In this document: in pieces, positions 1 through 10,738 of the stretch
Position numbering within the stretch: position 1 is the first letter of the stretch
How the letters are laid out: each line of letters begins with the position of its first letter
Assembly: GCA_040437565.1 (NCBI GenBank)
Contig: JBDOQK010000016.1
Location: 248,001-312,000, forward strand
Reading direction: 5' to 3'
Length of the DNA: 64,000 bases
Source of the DNA: Albugo candida
Lineage: Eukaryota; Oomycota; Peronosporomycetes; Albuginales
Notes under the pieces: model-generated
Databases searched by the model: none
What the model saw: the letters and a program-made list of their open reading frames with translations, nothing else
What the model was told of the DNA's origin: nothing
Made by a program: the position numbers and the translations under genes

Positions 1-158
1 AATATACTTGGGCCGATACCTGTTCTTCAGCGCTCTTCTATACTTTGTACGCTACAGCAAATTTCACATCTACCGCCTAATAAACACGTTTAGCCATACC
101 ACGCATTCTGGTGTACGTCATTTAGTTTACGAAGGCTGCAGCTAGCTTGGGCCAAGAT

Positions 159-1055
159 ATGAATGATTCAGACGCTAACTGGATACCAGTGGAACGCAAT
201 ATGCTGTCAAGGCTATTGTATGCGAACCCGCTATGTCTGTTGTCGGTGTACAGCCCCAAGACAGGTTCAAAAATGTGATGGCAATTACGTGGCTTACTTG
301 TATCAACAATAATGTAAGAGATACACAGGTTGACGTTGTGTCATGTCATTGATGTCAAGGCGTACTGATCGCTAGGGTGCTTTTATATGCTCCATCAATT
401 CTCGGCGACACACAGCTCGCTTCATAAGACAACCTGGAAGCTTTTTCGGTTTGTAATTGCATTCGTATCACAATCCATATGTCTTTGAACGGAGCTTCCA
501 TTGCAGTTCTCAACGTTCCGGTACAAGGCATGGAGGATATAATTCTGTCTATTGGAAGCTGTTCGGGAGCTTCCATCGATAAGTTCGAAGCGTTTGGTAT
601 CAAAACATGTATCCCGGGCTTCCAGTTGCAGTCACTTGAGTCGAAAGTGTGCGATGAAGATGGCATCAGCATCAAATATAAAACGCATTCCAAAAAAGAG
701 AAACGGAGACTAAAACTTGAGCATGCACTACAAAGTACTATTGCCATTGAGAGCACAGTTGCTCATTGTATCTGTGAGATCAATTCTGTGCACGAAGACG
801 ACGGGCATCTGATAGTACGGTGTTCGCAACTTATCGCCTGGTGTCGTGAAGAATACTGGAATGGCCACCAATTTTTTCCTCNNNNNNNNNNNNNNNNNNN
901 NNNNNNNNNNNNNNNNNNNNNNNNNNNNNNNNNNNNNNNNNNNNNNNNNNNNNNNNNNNNNNNNNNNNNNNNNNNNNNNNNCTTCATTTCTCACGTTTAT
1001 GGGTAGCAAAGTATTTGGGTATGTCGCACAAGATAACAAAATGCAAAATATTTAG
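159..1055 (+). CDS. Flavin reductase-like FMN-binding protein, with gap and frameshift
   Basis: Probable FMN-binding split-barrel flavin reductase, a family that uses flavin for small redox reactions. Inferred exons are 159-313, 376-448 and 507 into the 100-N gap at 882-981; the C-terminus appears after the gap and stops near 1055. Family-like segments are NVMAITWLTCINN, FICSINSRRHTARF, VLNVPVQ, IGSCSGASIDKFEAFGI and, at the end, FLTFMGSKVFGYVA. Introns of 62 and 58 nt fit the window's style. The first exon opens at ATG 159, but the frame breaks in a run of five A (269-273): one extra A would restore continuity. This is either a sequencing error or a pseudogene. No signal peptide is visible. 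The family call rests on pattern recognition and the substrate is unknown. Confidence 0.55.
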
Positions 1056-1246
1056 TATTTCGATTTATCGGATTACAAAGCTGCCGTACAAAAGGAAAAT
1101 ATGGTACCGTATCACCTAAATATAAATACTTATCGCTATTATCCTCAAATTCTATTAAACGACCAGCTCGAAGGAACCTCCTTGTTTAGACCGTAACTAT
1201 CATCTTCCAGAGGCTAAAAAGACTCGCAGTGATCATTCAAGTGGAA

Positions 1247-4200
1247 ATGGTGGAAATCGAGGAAGAAGTATATCAGCGTCTAATTATCGCCATCCAAGTG
1301 AGTCATTCGAATAGCTCATCCAATCATGAGAAAAATCAAGCGTACGAGTTTTGTGAAGCATTTAAAGTGCGCTCTGACTCGATCTCATATGCTTTCGCCA
1401 TCTACAAACAATCCACTGCGCTTTGTCAGAATGTGACGGCACCTGACGCATTGTTTGAGCTTCATATTCGCCGTCATTTTTCTCTACATCTTGTAGAATC
1501 TTATCTAATCAATCACTGGAAGTCTCTCACGGTGGACGAACAAGTACAATTACGAAGTAGTCTTTTACATCTAATATTCACGTCACAAAGCACAGAAAAT
1601 GAACCAAATTTTGTTCGCGAGAAACAAGTCCTCTTGATTGTCGAGCTCGCCAAACGTCAGTTTCCACAACACTGGGAAAGTTTATTTTCAGATCTTTTTC
1701 ATTGTTGCCCAGTGCCCTCGGAATCGTTAGCATTTCAATTATTACGCGTCGAGCTAATTTTCAGATGTTTTCGATTTTTGGCGGAAGATTGTTCCAACAA
1801 TTCCTTCAATACGTCGCTCCCAGCTACTCGTCGCAAGGAAATTTTGCAAGGTTTAAATGCTTGTCTACCAGAGCTAGTGCCAATGGTGTACCGTGAGGTC
1901 GAAATGCAGTATCAGCGCTACAGGAATCGCACCGAAATCGATCAAGTAAACGAAGTCGACTTAACTCAGATCGAACGCTTAATTCAAGCAGGTTTGGAGA
2001 GTATGAAAGAATTTCTCGAATGGATGCCAGTGGAACGAGCTTTCATCGCTGAGTGTAATTGGATGTGGATCGAACTTTCTTTGATCACCGAGAAGCCATT
2101 TCGGTTGCTGGCCATGGAAGGTATACAGGTGTTCTTTTCACGAACATTTGAAAAGGAAAATCAGCTGATTTTGAAGCAAGTAAGTGCATATGCGGCCGAA
2201 AAGTTTGGGCAGCTTTCGTTCGATATCACAAGGGAACTTGTACACGATACTACGAGACTTGATGAGGAATTGCTGTTTCTCAGGAAAACCAACGATGCTA
2301 TCGTAACCTGGTGCACCTCTCAGATAGATTGCTTCATATCTACATCGACAGACGTGAATGTTGTATCAAGGCAGGCACAACGCATTGAAGGAGGGAATTT
2401 GTGCTTGTCATCAGATGAAAAGAATATTGTCCAACGAATGTTGGAATATTCATGCCGCCTTTTTTGCCATCCGTCGTACGGGATTTCCGAAGCACAAAGC
2501 ACAGCGTGGTTGAGTATGCTTAAGAATAAGCATCTTCTTGAACAGTCTTTTTTGGTGCCCATCATCGAGAATTTGAGGATTGCATCCTTTGAGAAGTATT
2601 TCAAGCTTGGATCACCGAGTCGTGTGGACCCTGAGCAAACATTAGCGTGTTGTTTCGATACGACGCAAGATCCTATGCTGCAGGCACCTATGCTCTCGTC
2701 ATACATGATAACGAGTGTCTGCAGTGCTGAAGAATTTGACAGTGATGAAATGTTTTCTGCATTTTATGGAAATTTTCGATGCCGTTTGTTCAATATAATC
2801 CGTCACCTTCTTGCAATGAATCCAGAAAGATTCTTGTCCATGCTTTTGGAGCGTATGATACTCATTTATCGTCATTTCCCGGTGGCCATGGACAACCAAA
2901 ATAGTCAAGGCTTTTGTACAGAATCAAGTACTACGTATCTCTGCCATGAAGGTCTATCATCCCTTCTGGATTGTGTGCTAAAGCAACTACCATCATCAGC
3001 GTTTAACGACGATGTTTGTCAAAAAGTACAGCAGCAGTTGTTACAAGCCGTCCTCATATTCAAAACAATCGATCCTCTACTAAAATATAGACAGCTACTC
3101 ATGGTAGGATCGTTTGCCACTTTCTATGGACATGAATGCGGAGCCAGTTTTCTTACCCCAGTTTTTGAGCTTTTGTTTGAAAGTATTCAATTCTCCCTAC
3201 CGGACGATATGGCTCTTCATTCACTAAGTTCTGAATCCATATCCGTTCGCCGAAGAGCGTTGTCCTCACTCGTGACGATTTGCCAGACAATCCCTGCGCA
3301 AATACTTCCTGTTCTTCCCGTTTTATGTACCAAAGTGCAGGAATTGTTCACGGCAGATCAAGTATTGGACGCAGAAGCCGTTCTTTTATACGAAGTTTTG
3401 GTGCTGGTTTCCAATTCCATCGAAAATGACCAAACTCGGATACAGTTTTTGCGGGAATTAATCAATGGAGTGCTCTCTGAGTGGACCAGCCCAACGATGA
3501 CGAGCCTAGTGATTTCGCCAGAAAGCCTCGTATCAACAGTAGAAGCTTCAGTCTCCGATGTGGTGAATCAGAAAAACCTGAGAAAAGTGACGAAAACGTT
3601 GACGAGTATATATGGTATCTTGAAGCGAGCAAGTGTATGCTCTGGTTCTATCTCAAATCCAGGCCCCCTCCAGGCTCGCAATGAAAACTCCTCGACCAAT
3701 TTTGACCAAATCAACGTGAAGAACAACACGTTTGCGAAAACAGTTTGGCCCATTTTACTCCCGAATTTGCTCGCTCTGACGCAATCATTGCATGCATTAC
3801 GCATTCCTACATTCGCTCAGTCTTTGTGTAACACTACCGTGGCACGATTTTTACTGTATATGTCCCTCGATGAAGTCGCACAATTGCTGGGTGGAAAGAA
3901 TCAATTGGATGACGATTTAGTCACTTCACTCCCGGGTGCCATTCGCTGGTCAAAATGGCAGAAAAATGTCCGCGATATCGTGTATCACATCATTGGGTTG
4001 ATGTTTGCTCATCCAACGTTGTACGAGTTGGCAGTGGAGAATTCAGATCCGAGCGTTCAAGCTATCTTACACTATTTTGCGAGTGGAATCTCATGTCATT
4101 TGGATGTAATGGAGCATCGTCATTTGAAAGTCCTGATTGCTTATGTATACATTCCTTTTCTGCGAATGTGCCCGGCAGAACTGTACGGCTCCTTATTGGA

Positions 4201-5170
4201 ACCAGTGCTCGCAAATGTCTTCAGGCATCTGTCAACGAGGCTTGAACGAAGCTTTTATGTAGATTCGACATCAAAAAACCATGCATCCGATAACTTGGCT
4301 AGCGGTACGATAGAGCCTGCTTGGGTTTCATCCATCGTTGGCGTAGAAGTAGCAAAAGTCGATGTTGCTCATGAAAAGATTCTGATGTATTTGGTACGAC
4401 AAGTTTCGGAGCTTGTAGAGCGTGCTGTCGACCCCAAAGTGGTCGTAATCGCCGGTGCAAATCAGCAGAAGCACGTCCTTCGTAATCAAGATACTATGTT
4501 AATTGAGTACAGTCTGTACGAGTCCAAGACATTACCTAGGCTGCTGGGTCAATTACTCACCGAAATCATGGGCTGGAAGGATACACAGAGTTGTCGAAAA
4601 GCTGTGGTTTTAGCAGATAAAATGGTGACTTGCTTGCACGATCGACAGGAGTATCACATCTTGTTAGGAGTCGATTTCTTCAAGGCAGCTTTGAAATCTC
4701 TTTTTCTCGATATCGGCACTGTTAAGGAAGATGGTCTTAGATGGGAGCTGATCAATTTGATTCGTAATATTTATTGCCGTCTAGTGCTCGGATTGAATCC
4801 TGTTGATGAGTGCAAAGGTGTTGATCCAGCCCATCAGCCAGCTAAACCTGCCAACGAACTCTGCTTATTGCCTCGCGAAATACTAGTCTCTCTTCCCAAA
4901 ATACAGAGCTCTGATTTGGATTTTATTGATGCGTTCTTGCGAGAGAGACACAGTATCAAGACGCAAAAGAATGCGTTCAAAGAACTACTCGAAGGTCCAA
5001 TGGAGACGGTGCGACAGAACTCCCTATCTATGAATTTGACAACATTGAAAAGAATTGACGATTTGCCCCACAAACTCGTCATCTTGTCCAAGCAAAATGA
5101 AGCCATCCAAAGGGAAGTTGCGCATGATCGTGCAAACTGGAATACAGCTTTCTTATTTGGCAATGATTGA
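1247..5170 (+). CDS. XPO5: Exportin-5 / HASTY-like nuclear export receptor
   Basis: Single-exon ORF of 1,307 aa from ATG 1247; a longer ORF start at 1229 is a GTG and is not used. The length matches exportin-5 (about 1,200 aa). The N-terminal exportin-1-like segment near residues 120-150 (VLLIVELAKRQFPQHW) matches the conserved 'keklallivelakRewPqqW' block of the family, and the rest is leucine-rich helical sequence typical of HEAT repeats. Exportin-5 carries double-stranded small RNAs such as pre-miRNA, and tRNA, through nuclear pores together with Ran-GTP. The stop lies 82 bp from the stop of the convergent endosulfine-repeat gene. The cargo in oomycetes cannot be told from sequence. Confidence 0.82.
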   Translation: MVEIEEEVYQRLIIAIQVSHSNSSSNHEKNQAYEFCEAFKVRSDSISYAFAIYKQSTALCQNVTAPDALFELHIRRHFSLHLVESYLINHWKSLTVDEQVQLRSSLLHLIFTSQSTENEPNFVREKQVLLIVELAKRQFPQHWESLFSDLFHCCPVPSESLAFQLLRVELIFRCFRFLAEDCSNNSFNTSLPATRRKEILQGLNACLPELVPMVYREVEMQYQRYRNRTEIDQVNEVDLTQIERLIQAGLESMKEFLEWMPVERAFIAECNWMWIELSLITEKPFRLLAMEGIQVFFSRTFEKENQLILKQVSAYAAEKFGQLSFDITRELVHDTTRLDEELLFLRKTNDAIVTWCTSQIDCFISTSTDVNVVSRQAQRIEGGNLCLSSDEKNIVQRMLEYSCRLFCHPSYGISEAQSTAWLSMLKNKHLLEQSFLVPIIENLRIASFEKYFKLGSPSRVDPEQTLACCFDTTQDPMLQAPMLSSYMITSVCSAEEFDSDEMFSAFYGNFRCRLFNIIRHLLAMNPERFLSMLLERMILIYRHFPVAMDNQNSQGFCTESSTTYLCHEGLSSLLDCVLKQLPSSAFNDDVCQKVQQQLLQAVLIFKTIDPLLKYRQLLMVGSFATFYGHECGASFLTPVFELLFESIQFSLPDDMALHSLSSESISVRRRALSSLVTICQTIPAQILPVLPVLCTKVQELFTADQVLDAEAVLLYEVLVLVSNSIENDQTRIQFLRELINGVLSEWTSPTMTSLVISPESLVSTVEASVSDVVNQKNLRKVTKTLTSIYGILKRASVCSGSISNPGPLQARNENSSTNFDQINVKNNTFAKTVWPILLPNLLALTQSLHALRIPTFAQSLCNTTVARFLLYMSLDEVAQLLGGKNQLDDDLVTSLPGAIRWSKWQKNVRDIVYHIIGLMFAHPTLYELAVENSDPSVQAILHYFASGISCHLDVMEHRHLKVLIAYVYIPFLRMCPAELYGSLLEPVLANVFRHLSTRLERSFYVDSTSKNHASDNLASGTIEPAWVSSIVGVEVAKVDVAHEKILMYLVRQVSELVERAVDPKVVVIAGANQQKHVLRNQDTMLIEYSLYESKTLPRLLGQLLTEIMGWKDTQSCRKAVVLADKMVTCLHDRQEYHILLGVDFFKAALKSLFLDIGTVKEDGLRWELINLIRNIYCRLVLGLNPVDECKGVDPAHQPAKPANELCLLPREILVSLPKIQSSDLDFIDAFLRERHSIKTQKNAFKELLEGPMETVRQNSLSMNLTTLKRIDDLPHKLVILSKQNEAIQREVAHDRANWNTAFLFGND

Positions 5171-5252
5171 ATCCACCCAACACGAGATCACGAAAGACAG
5201 AGTTGTATTACTTTACTTGGCTACTTGTCATTTCTCTTCCCTAATTCCACAG

Positions 5253-6470
5253 CTACGCAACAATATCCGTTTTAGTCTGAACGGCCTTTCCTGGCTCGGA
5301 CACAAGAGGTTCTGTGGAAAATTTTATATGTTTGAATTGCTGCTCATACACAGGAGACGCTGCCGAAGATTCTTTGCCGGCAGTCGAAGAACACAAACGG
5401 GACACTTTTTCATTGTTGGACAAAGCAGATACAGAAATGCCGGGAGCTTCATATTGGCATTCTGGAGCCAGAATTTTGAATCCCGCGGAAATCGCGTCAC
5501 TTTCAGAAATATCGTCCAGCGCATGAAAAATCGATTTCTCGGCTAATTTTCGTGCAAGTGAGGCGTTAGGACATGGCAATGCGCGACTAATTATATCCGA
5601 TCCACTTCGACACGGACTGAGATTCGGATCCTGGATCTTCTTTGTCAGTACGGCACTGTCAGGAATAGATTTCAACAGCGTCAATCCTGCGCCGACGCGC
5701 TGCATGGGGTCGTGACGGATCTCTTCTTGTTTTTTGATATTTTCCACGGCTGCTTCTGTTGCGCTTTGCAACGTTTCAGCAGCACTGGAAGTAGCTTCGG
5801 CTTCTGGATGATTGTTCTTGTATTGTTCAATTTGATAATCCGCAGAATCGAAATGCCTTTTTTCTCTCAATTTTTTCTGCATGAGAATATTTCTCGCGGA
5901 TACAGCACCACTTGCCATAGATCGAGACGTCCCAAGAGCTCCATATCTTGAACGATCTATGCGGAATGCGTTTTCGCGGGTGCCGGCATCCTTATTATCA
6001 AATTTTTGGCTGGCTGTGTGATCTGATACTTCCGGCGACGAACAAACCCTTGTGTCGTCGCTGACTGAAGATCCGTCATCGAGTTCAGGCTTGGACCCAC
6101 TAATCTCCTTCGACGATTCCGTTGCGGTATTATCACTATTTCCTGCCATCGCATAATCCGCTGAATCAAATCTTTTACGCTCTGTTAATTTACGTTGGAT
6201 GAGGATATTACGCGCTAGTAGAGATTGCATCTTTTCGTCCCCATGTAGCTTCTGACCGATACCATCCAAGGTGGCGGTAGTTGTGTTTGATGTCGGCATA
6301 TGTAGATCCATTGCGTTCCATTGTTTTGGATTGGTACCACGGGTCGCACTACATACTGATTTTGGAGTTCCTTGCTGTCGCTTCAGACTGAAGTATTGCT
6401 GTGAGCCTTGCATTGGCGCACCACCTGCAAAAAGTGCGTCACCAGCACCAGCTACTTGCTTCTTCTCCAT
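5253..6470 (-). CDS. Multi-repeat endosulfine/ARPP-19-like protein
   Basis: Intronless 405-aa ORF from ATG 6470. It contains two clear copies of the endosulfine core, a basic helix followed by FDSADY: residues about 88-106 (NILIQRKLTERKRFDSADY) and 194-212 (NILMQKKLREKRHFDSADY). A third, degraded copy lies near 305-320 (LARKLAEKSIFHALDD). In ENSA/ARPP-19 the motif is FDSGDY, and Greatwall kinase phosphorylates its Ser, turning the protein into an inhibitor of PP2A-B55 during mitosis. Here Gly is replaced by Ala but Ser and both Asp/Tyr positions are kept in copies 1 and 2. The linkers are Ser/Thr/Glu-rich and probably disordered. Classical family members have one motif and about 120 aa. PP2A inhibition is inferred. 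Confidence 0.6.
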   Translation of the reverse strand: MEKKQVAGAGDALFAGGAPMQGSQQYFSLKRQQGTPKSVCSATRGTNPKQWNAMDLHMPTSNTTTATLDGIGQKLHGDEKMQSLLARNILIQRKLTERKRFDSADYAMAGNSDNTATESSKEISGSKPELDDGSSVSDDTRVCSSPEVSDHTASQKFDNKDAGTRENAFRIDRSRYGALGTSRSMASGAVSARNILMQKKLREKRHFDSADYQIEQYKNNHPEAEATSSAAETLQSATEAAVENIKKQEEIRHDPMQRVGAGLTLLKSIPDSAVLTKKIQDPNLSPCRSGSDIISRALPCPNASLARKLAEKSIFHALDDISESDAISAGFKILAPECQYEAPGISVSALSNNEKVSRLCSSTAGKESSAASPVYEQQFKHIKFSTEPLVSEPGKAVQTKTDIVA

Positions 6471-8008
6471 TGAATGCGATGCCTCTGTACAAATGATGTT
6501 TGAGAATGAGAGTGCGGGAATTGCGCGAGATCTGCAAACAGTACGATATTCCTGTAGGTCTTTGTTTTTAGCTCATAAAAACGGCATTCGATAAGTCAAT
6601 CCGGTGAGAAGTTACGTTACGCTTTAGTGCCTTTTTATGGAGTTGTCCCATCGGGCATCCGAAGCAACTCGACAGATATTTCAGAAACAAAACTGACACC
6701 CACTCACGCTCTGTTCGGAGCGAGAAAATGGTATCTCTCGGTTCGAATTTAGTATCATGCTCAGATTTAGTGCTCAAGACTTCCTCCTTTTCGTTTGAAA
6801 TAATACTGATCTACTGGTCTACTTAGAGCAATGTTTATCCCTCCTACACTGTGAGAGCGCCAAACAGCAAGAGTTGCTCGGCGTGTGCTTTAATAGTCTA
6901 TTCCTTTTATGTCTGCAGTGCAAATCTTTCCACAGTGACAGATCGTAGCGGAACACGTCACAGAGATGGTTGCTCGATTGACTAAATATGATAATTGCAA
7001 GTTCTCTTTCTAGGCCACAAATTTTGAATCTCAATAGAAAGCCGTTTCTTTATGTTACAGCGCCTTTTGGAAATTAACTGGGTTTACTTCTGGTTCGGAT
7101 ACAGCTGCTTTATGTAATCCACCACATTCAGCGAATATTGATTGTTACAATGTTGCACGAAAACGTGATGATTTCACGAGTCAGAATTTGTAGCTCCATA
7201 TTTGCGTATCTTTAGTGTTACGTCCATTACTACACGTACTAGGTCCAACTCGTGCTACTTCTCTACAAACTGAATAAAGCACAAGGAAATCTATCATATT
7301 TTGGTGAAAGAAGCTGACTGGACCCTTCATACCAGCCACTCGACCCATTACGGTATTCTCATGTAATTACAGGCACATCCTGCTGCAAAAATTTAGAACC
7401 TGTTACTTGAATATGATTGCATCATGTGTCCTGAAACCCTGGTCAACCCGACCACGACCTATATCAATCCAGTAACTAACCATCTGGGACTGACTGGATG
7501 AGTTCGCCTGAAAAAACTTCAAGAACATGTACTTTATAATCCCATGGAAACGGTAAAATGAGCATCAAGAAAAGGCTGATACCGTGACCGTCTGGAGGGA
7601 TACCTTCCCCAAATGTTCTTTGAGAACTCGCACGTCACTCTGACCAGTCAGCCACTTCTACAAATGCAGCAATAGACTACATGAAGCTTCCTGGACACAG
7701 AACGCCATAGCTTATACAGTCGCATGCGTGCCTGTACCCAGCCTACTTACTATGCTGTTTCCACTACCTAATTGACGTTGAAACGACACGAAAAAAAGGA
7801 TCCTTTAATGTACATCATGTAGCAGTACATAGTACCATAGGCTCCTCTCCTTCGACAAAGGTATCATACTCGTACTGATACCTCACGCTGAGCTATCACA
7901 TGACTAAATCTTTATTCGATCAGCTTGAAAGGGTTTTTGTGGTGTTCTCACTCTTTCTGGCTCTTTTTGATCGGGCATTTGTAAAACCGCTGCGTCATCC
8001 AAACAATC
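6471..8008. other. Intergenic region, 1.5 kb, no recognised gene
   Basis: The stretch lies between the start of the endosulfine-repeat gene (minus) and the start of the JmjC gene (plus), so it should hold both promoters. Short ORFs (under 72 aa) occur on both strands, but none shows a family motif or a convincing exon structure. No tRNA, rRNA or long repeat was seen. Confidence 0.5.
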
Positions 8009-10620
8009 ATGATGCAATTCTGTCCCAATCTAACAGACACAACAACATCTGACCGAACGTCGACTACTATTACTGCTGATGTTCACGACCCACAGAATTC
8101 TTCCAAAGGATCACCGAAAAAAGACTTGGCTTGTATTAATCAAAACCATGATAGTAGAAACCCGAATCCGATATCCTTATCCTCCTATGTTGGTTCAAGC
8201 GCTAAACAACAGTCAGAAACTTACTCGATGGTATCAGTTCTGGCCCCGTTAACCATGAGAGTAAGGTCGATCAAGACGGGCCCAAAACCTTCGATGGTAT
8301 CTTCTAGCGACAGAACTTCCATGGGATCCCATAGCTCGATTAAGAAAGACTTGCCGCTTTTTCGTTCCTTACTCCATGCAGCCTTATATAGTACCTCTGG
8401 CATCCAGACCGTTGATGTTGAGGTCGGGTGATTACTTTGTCATACATTCTTTCTCAATGGTCGATGCTAAACCTTCATGTGATTTCGCTGTGATAGAATT
8501 GTACTTCGGTAATCTCAAAAAAGAGTATTTTTGAGAAGCCGATCCTGGTCACAAGCAGGATCCCACGAAATGCGGAAGCGAGTACGAATTTACCACCTTT
8601 AGCAGTAGAGGACGTGAGCAAATTGCTGGGTAAGTACAAATTAATCATATTGTCAGCTGCAGCATCTGACGTGAGCTTCTGTCAATCGCATCAGAAAACG
8701 GATACTCGGTACGATCAATCAACGTGGGACAGCAAGAATTTTTTAATTTGTCCCTTTTTAATTGGAATGAAGTATTCCCCCAAACAGGAGGACAGGATGC
8801 TGCTCTGCGACCTCAAGAGATTTGGAACGCTCAGTTTCGATTAACAGATTATACACAGCTCCAATCAGCGATATTAAAGGTTCCAGATGCAATCACAACT
8901 CTGGACTGGTTTTATCAATATTCATTCAATGCTTCCAAAGCATCAAGCACACAACAGCTTATTCAGAGCCCGATAAACGAAGAAACATTTGGCGCAATAT
9001 TTCGTTCAGGAACCTTTCAAGATTTTACAGTGTGTTGTGACGGGAAGGCGAGCTGGTATCATGTAACACAGCGAGAATTGTGGGTTTTCTTGGTACCACC
9101 TTCGGATGCCAATCAGAAATCCTTTACCGAGTGGAGAAAATCCATTCATGTGCGAACGCATTTTTTTGCATTATGGGCAGATCGTTGCATCAAAGTAATA
9201 GTGAGGACAGGTGATACTCTTGCAATTCCTCCAGGATGGATAACTGCACTTTATGCTCCGATGCAAGATCTTCACAGAATAGACGCAACATCACATTCAT
9301 CATTCTATTATGGATATTTTCATTGCACCTATGCTCTGCCCAGTCAACTTCGAACTTACAAGTACGAGCTTACCGACTTTCCAGATCTACAACACCACAG
9401 TGTATGGCAGCCGGAGTACCAATTAAGCGCACGATTATGGACGGTGTTAAGTGCGTATACACAACGCTTGACATTCATGATGAGCATGAGTGATGACGAT
9501 AGAAAAAATGTCAACGAAATCGAAAAAGCTTGCTTGAAGCAGTTTGTTGGTGCAGTACGTACTAATTTGTCTTGGCTTATGGAGTGTAATAAAGATCAAA
9601 AGCTCGGAGCAATTGTAAAACCAAGGGAGGAGCACGTCGGATGCGACATTCCTCAAACTAAACTGGAGGCAGAGACAATTTTGGATAATTTGGACAATCT
9701 TCTCAATTCATCTACCTGGTTGGAATTAAGTGAGCTAGAACCTCTCCCTTGTCAAGTTTATCCACAGCATGGAAACTTATATATAAACTCAACAGCGCCG
9801 ATCCAGCAACTTGCCAATGGTACTTGGAGCTCAGTATCTCCATGGCCAAGTCCAAATCCTGAAAATGCGTACGCTCATCACCCAGATTTTACCCAAAGTC
9901 TGGGTACATTACTCAAGACAGAAGAACTGACGTCGGATACTTCGACAGTCATAACATGTGGCACAATGCCGTTATCGTCTTCTTCGTACATACAGTCTAG
10001 TCCAGGATACTCTCCGTATTTTCCTACACTCGGTCTCAAAACCCAGAGTACCCCAATTATTCCATTCTCTCCATCTCCGCCGCTAAGTGATCCTTTTGCA
10101 TTTTATCCTCACTCCACTATGCAAAACAATTTGCTGGATCTTTCCAGCGTACAATCATGCTCATCTCAGCCGTCCTCTTATATGAACATCAACGATTCCG
10201 GTTTGAATCACGAGATTGATACTGCGCATCAACTACATAGTGCCTCACATATGGTGGAATTCTTCAATCGTCATCGCATATCTTGCCATCGTTGTGGGAA
10301 CCTGAGGAAGAAGAATGTGAGGTGTCTGAAATGTCCGCACATCTTTTGTCAAAAGTACGTTCGAAAACCATGAGGCATCACACTCCTAAGCTAATCGAAT
10401 TGATTAAGGTGTAGCGAAAAAATGATGCAAGAGCACGGGCAAGATGCATTTTTACAAGGCTGTCCTGTATGTAAAGAGAAGTGCTGCTGTGGGAAGAATA
10501 GATCATCTACGTGTCGTCGCACGGTAAGTGGCTATTTCTCTACACGAACTGGTACACTTACTATCTTTTTTCTAGTACCACTGTTACAAAAAGTGTCCAA
10601 CGACAAAGGTTGTGCATTAG
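8009..10620 (+). CDS. KDM2-like JmjC protein with 4CXXC_R1 zinc finger, probably catalytically dead
   Basis: Five inferred exons, 8009-8422, 8497-8629, 8695-10354, 10415-10523 and 10576-10620, give 786 aa; all phases close. After a Ser/Thr-rich N-terminus comes a block like the KDM2/PHF8 entry (EKPILV, VEDVSKLLGENGYSVRSINV) and a JmjC fold with WYHV, VFLVPPSDAN, IPPGWI and SQLRTYKYE landmarks. The Fe(II)-binding HxD is replaced by TVC in FQDFTVCCDGKASWYHV, and the distal His aligns with Cys in YGYFHCTYALPSQL. The C-terminus is a zf-4CXXC_R1 finger (CHRCG, CLKCPHIFC, GCPVCKEKCCCGKNR, YHCYKKCP), a domain known from CDCA7 and some plant JmjC proteins. I infer a chromatin-bound pseudo-demethylase. 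The first intron is the least certain. Confidence 0.72.
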
Positions 10621-10738
10621 AGTACCGCTAGTCGCTAGGAAGTAATGTTCATTGATGTCCATATATGTTATTTGTCGTCTGATTGGACAAATCAATTTCG
10701 AGTCAGATTTTCTGACTTTAGTCATTCTGAAGTCAAGC

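Noticed and set aside
355-756. 133-aa minus-strand ORF
   Set aside because: It is the shadow of the flavin reductase exons on the other strand and has no family features.
1229-1246. Extended start of exportin-5
   Set aside because: The codon at 1229 is GTG; the first ATG is at 1247 and fits the family N-terminus.
8724-8726. Start of the JmjC protein at 8724
   Set aside because: That codon is GTG inside exon 3; upstream exons with matching phases and family sequence exist.
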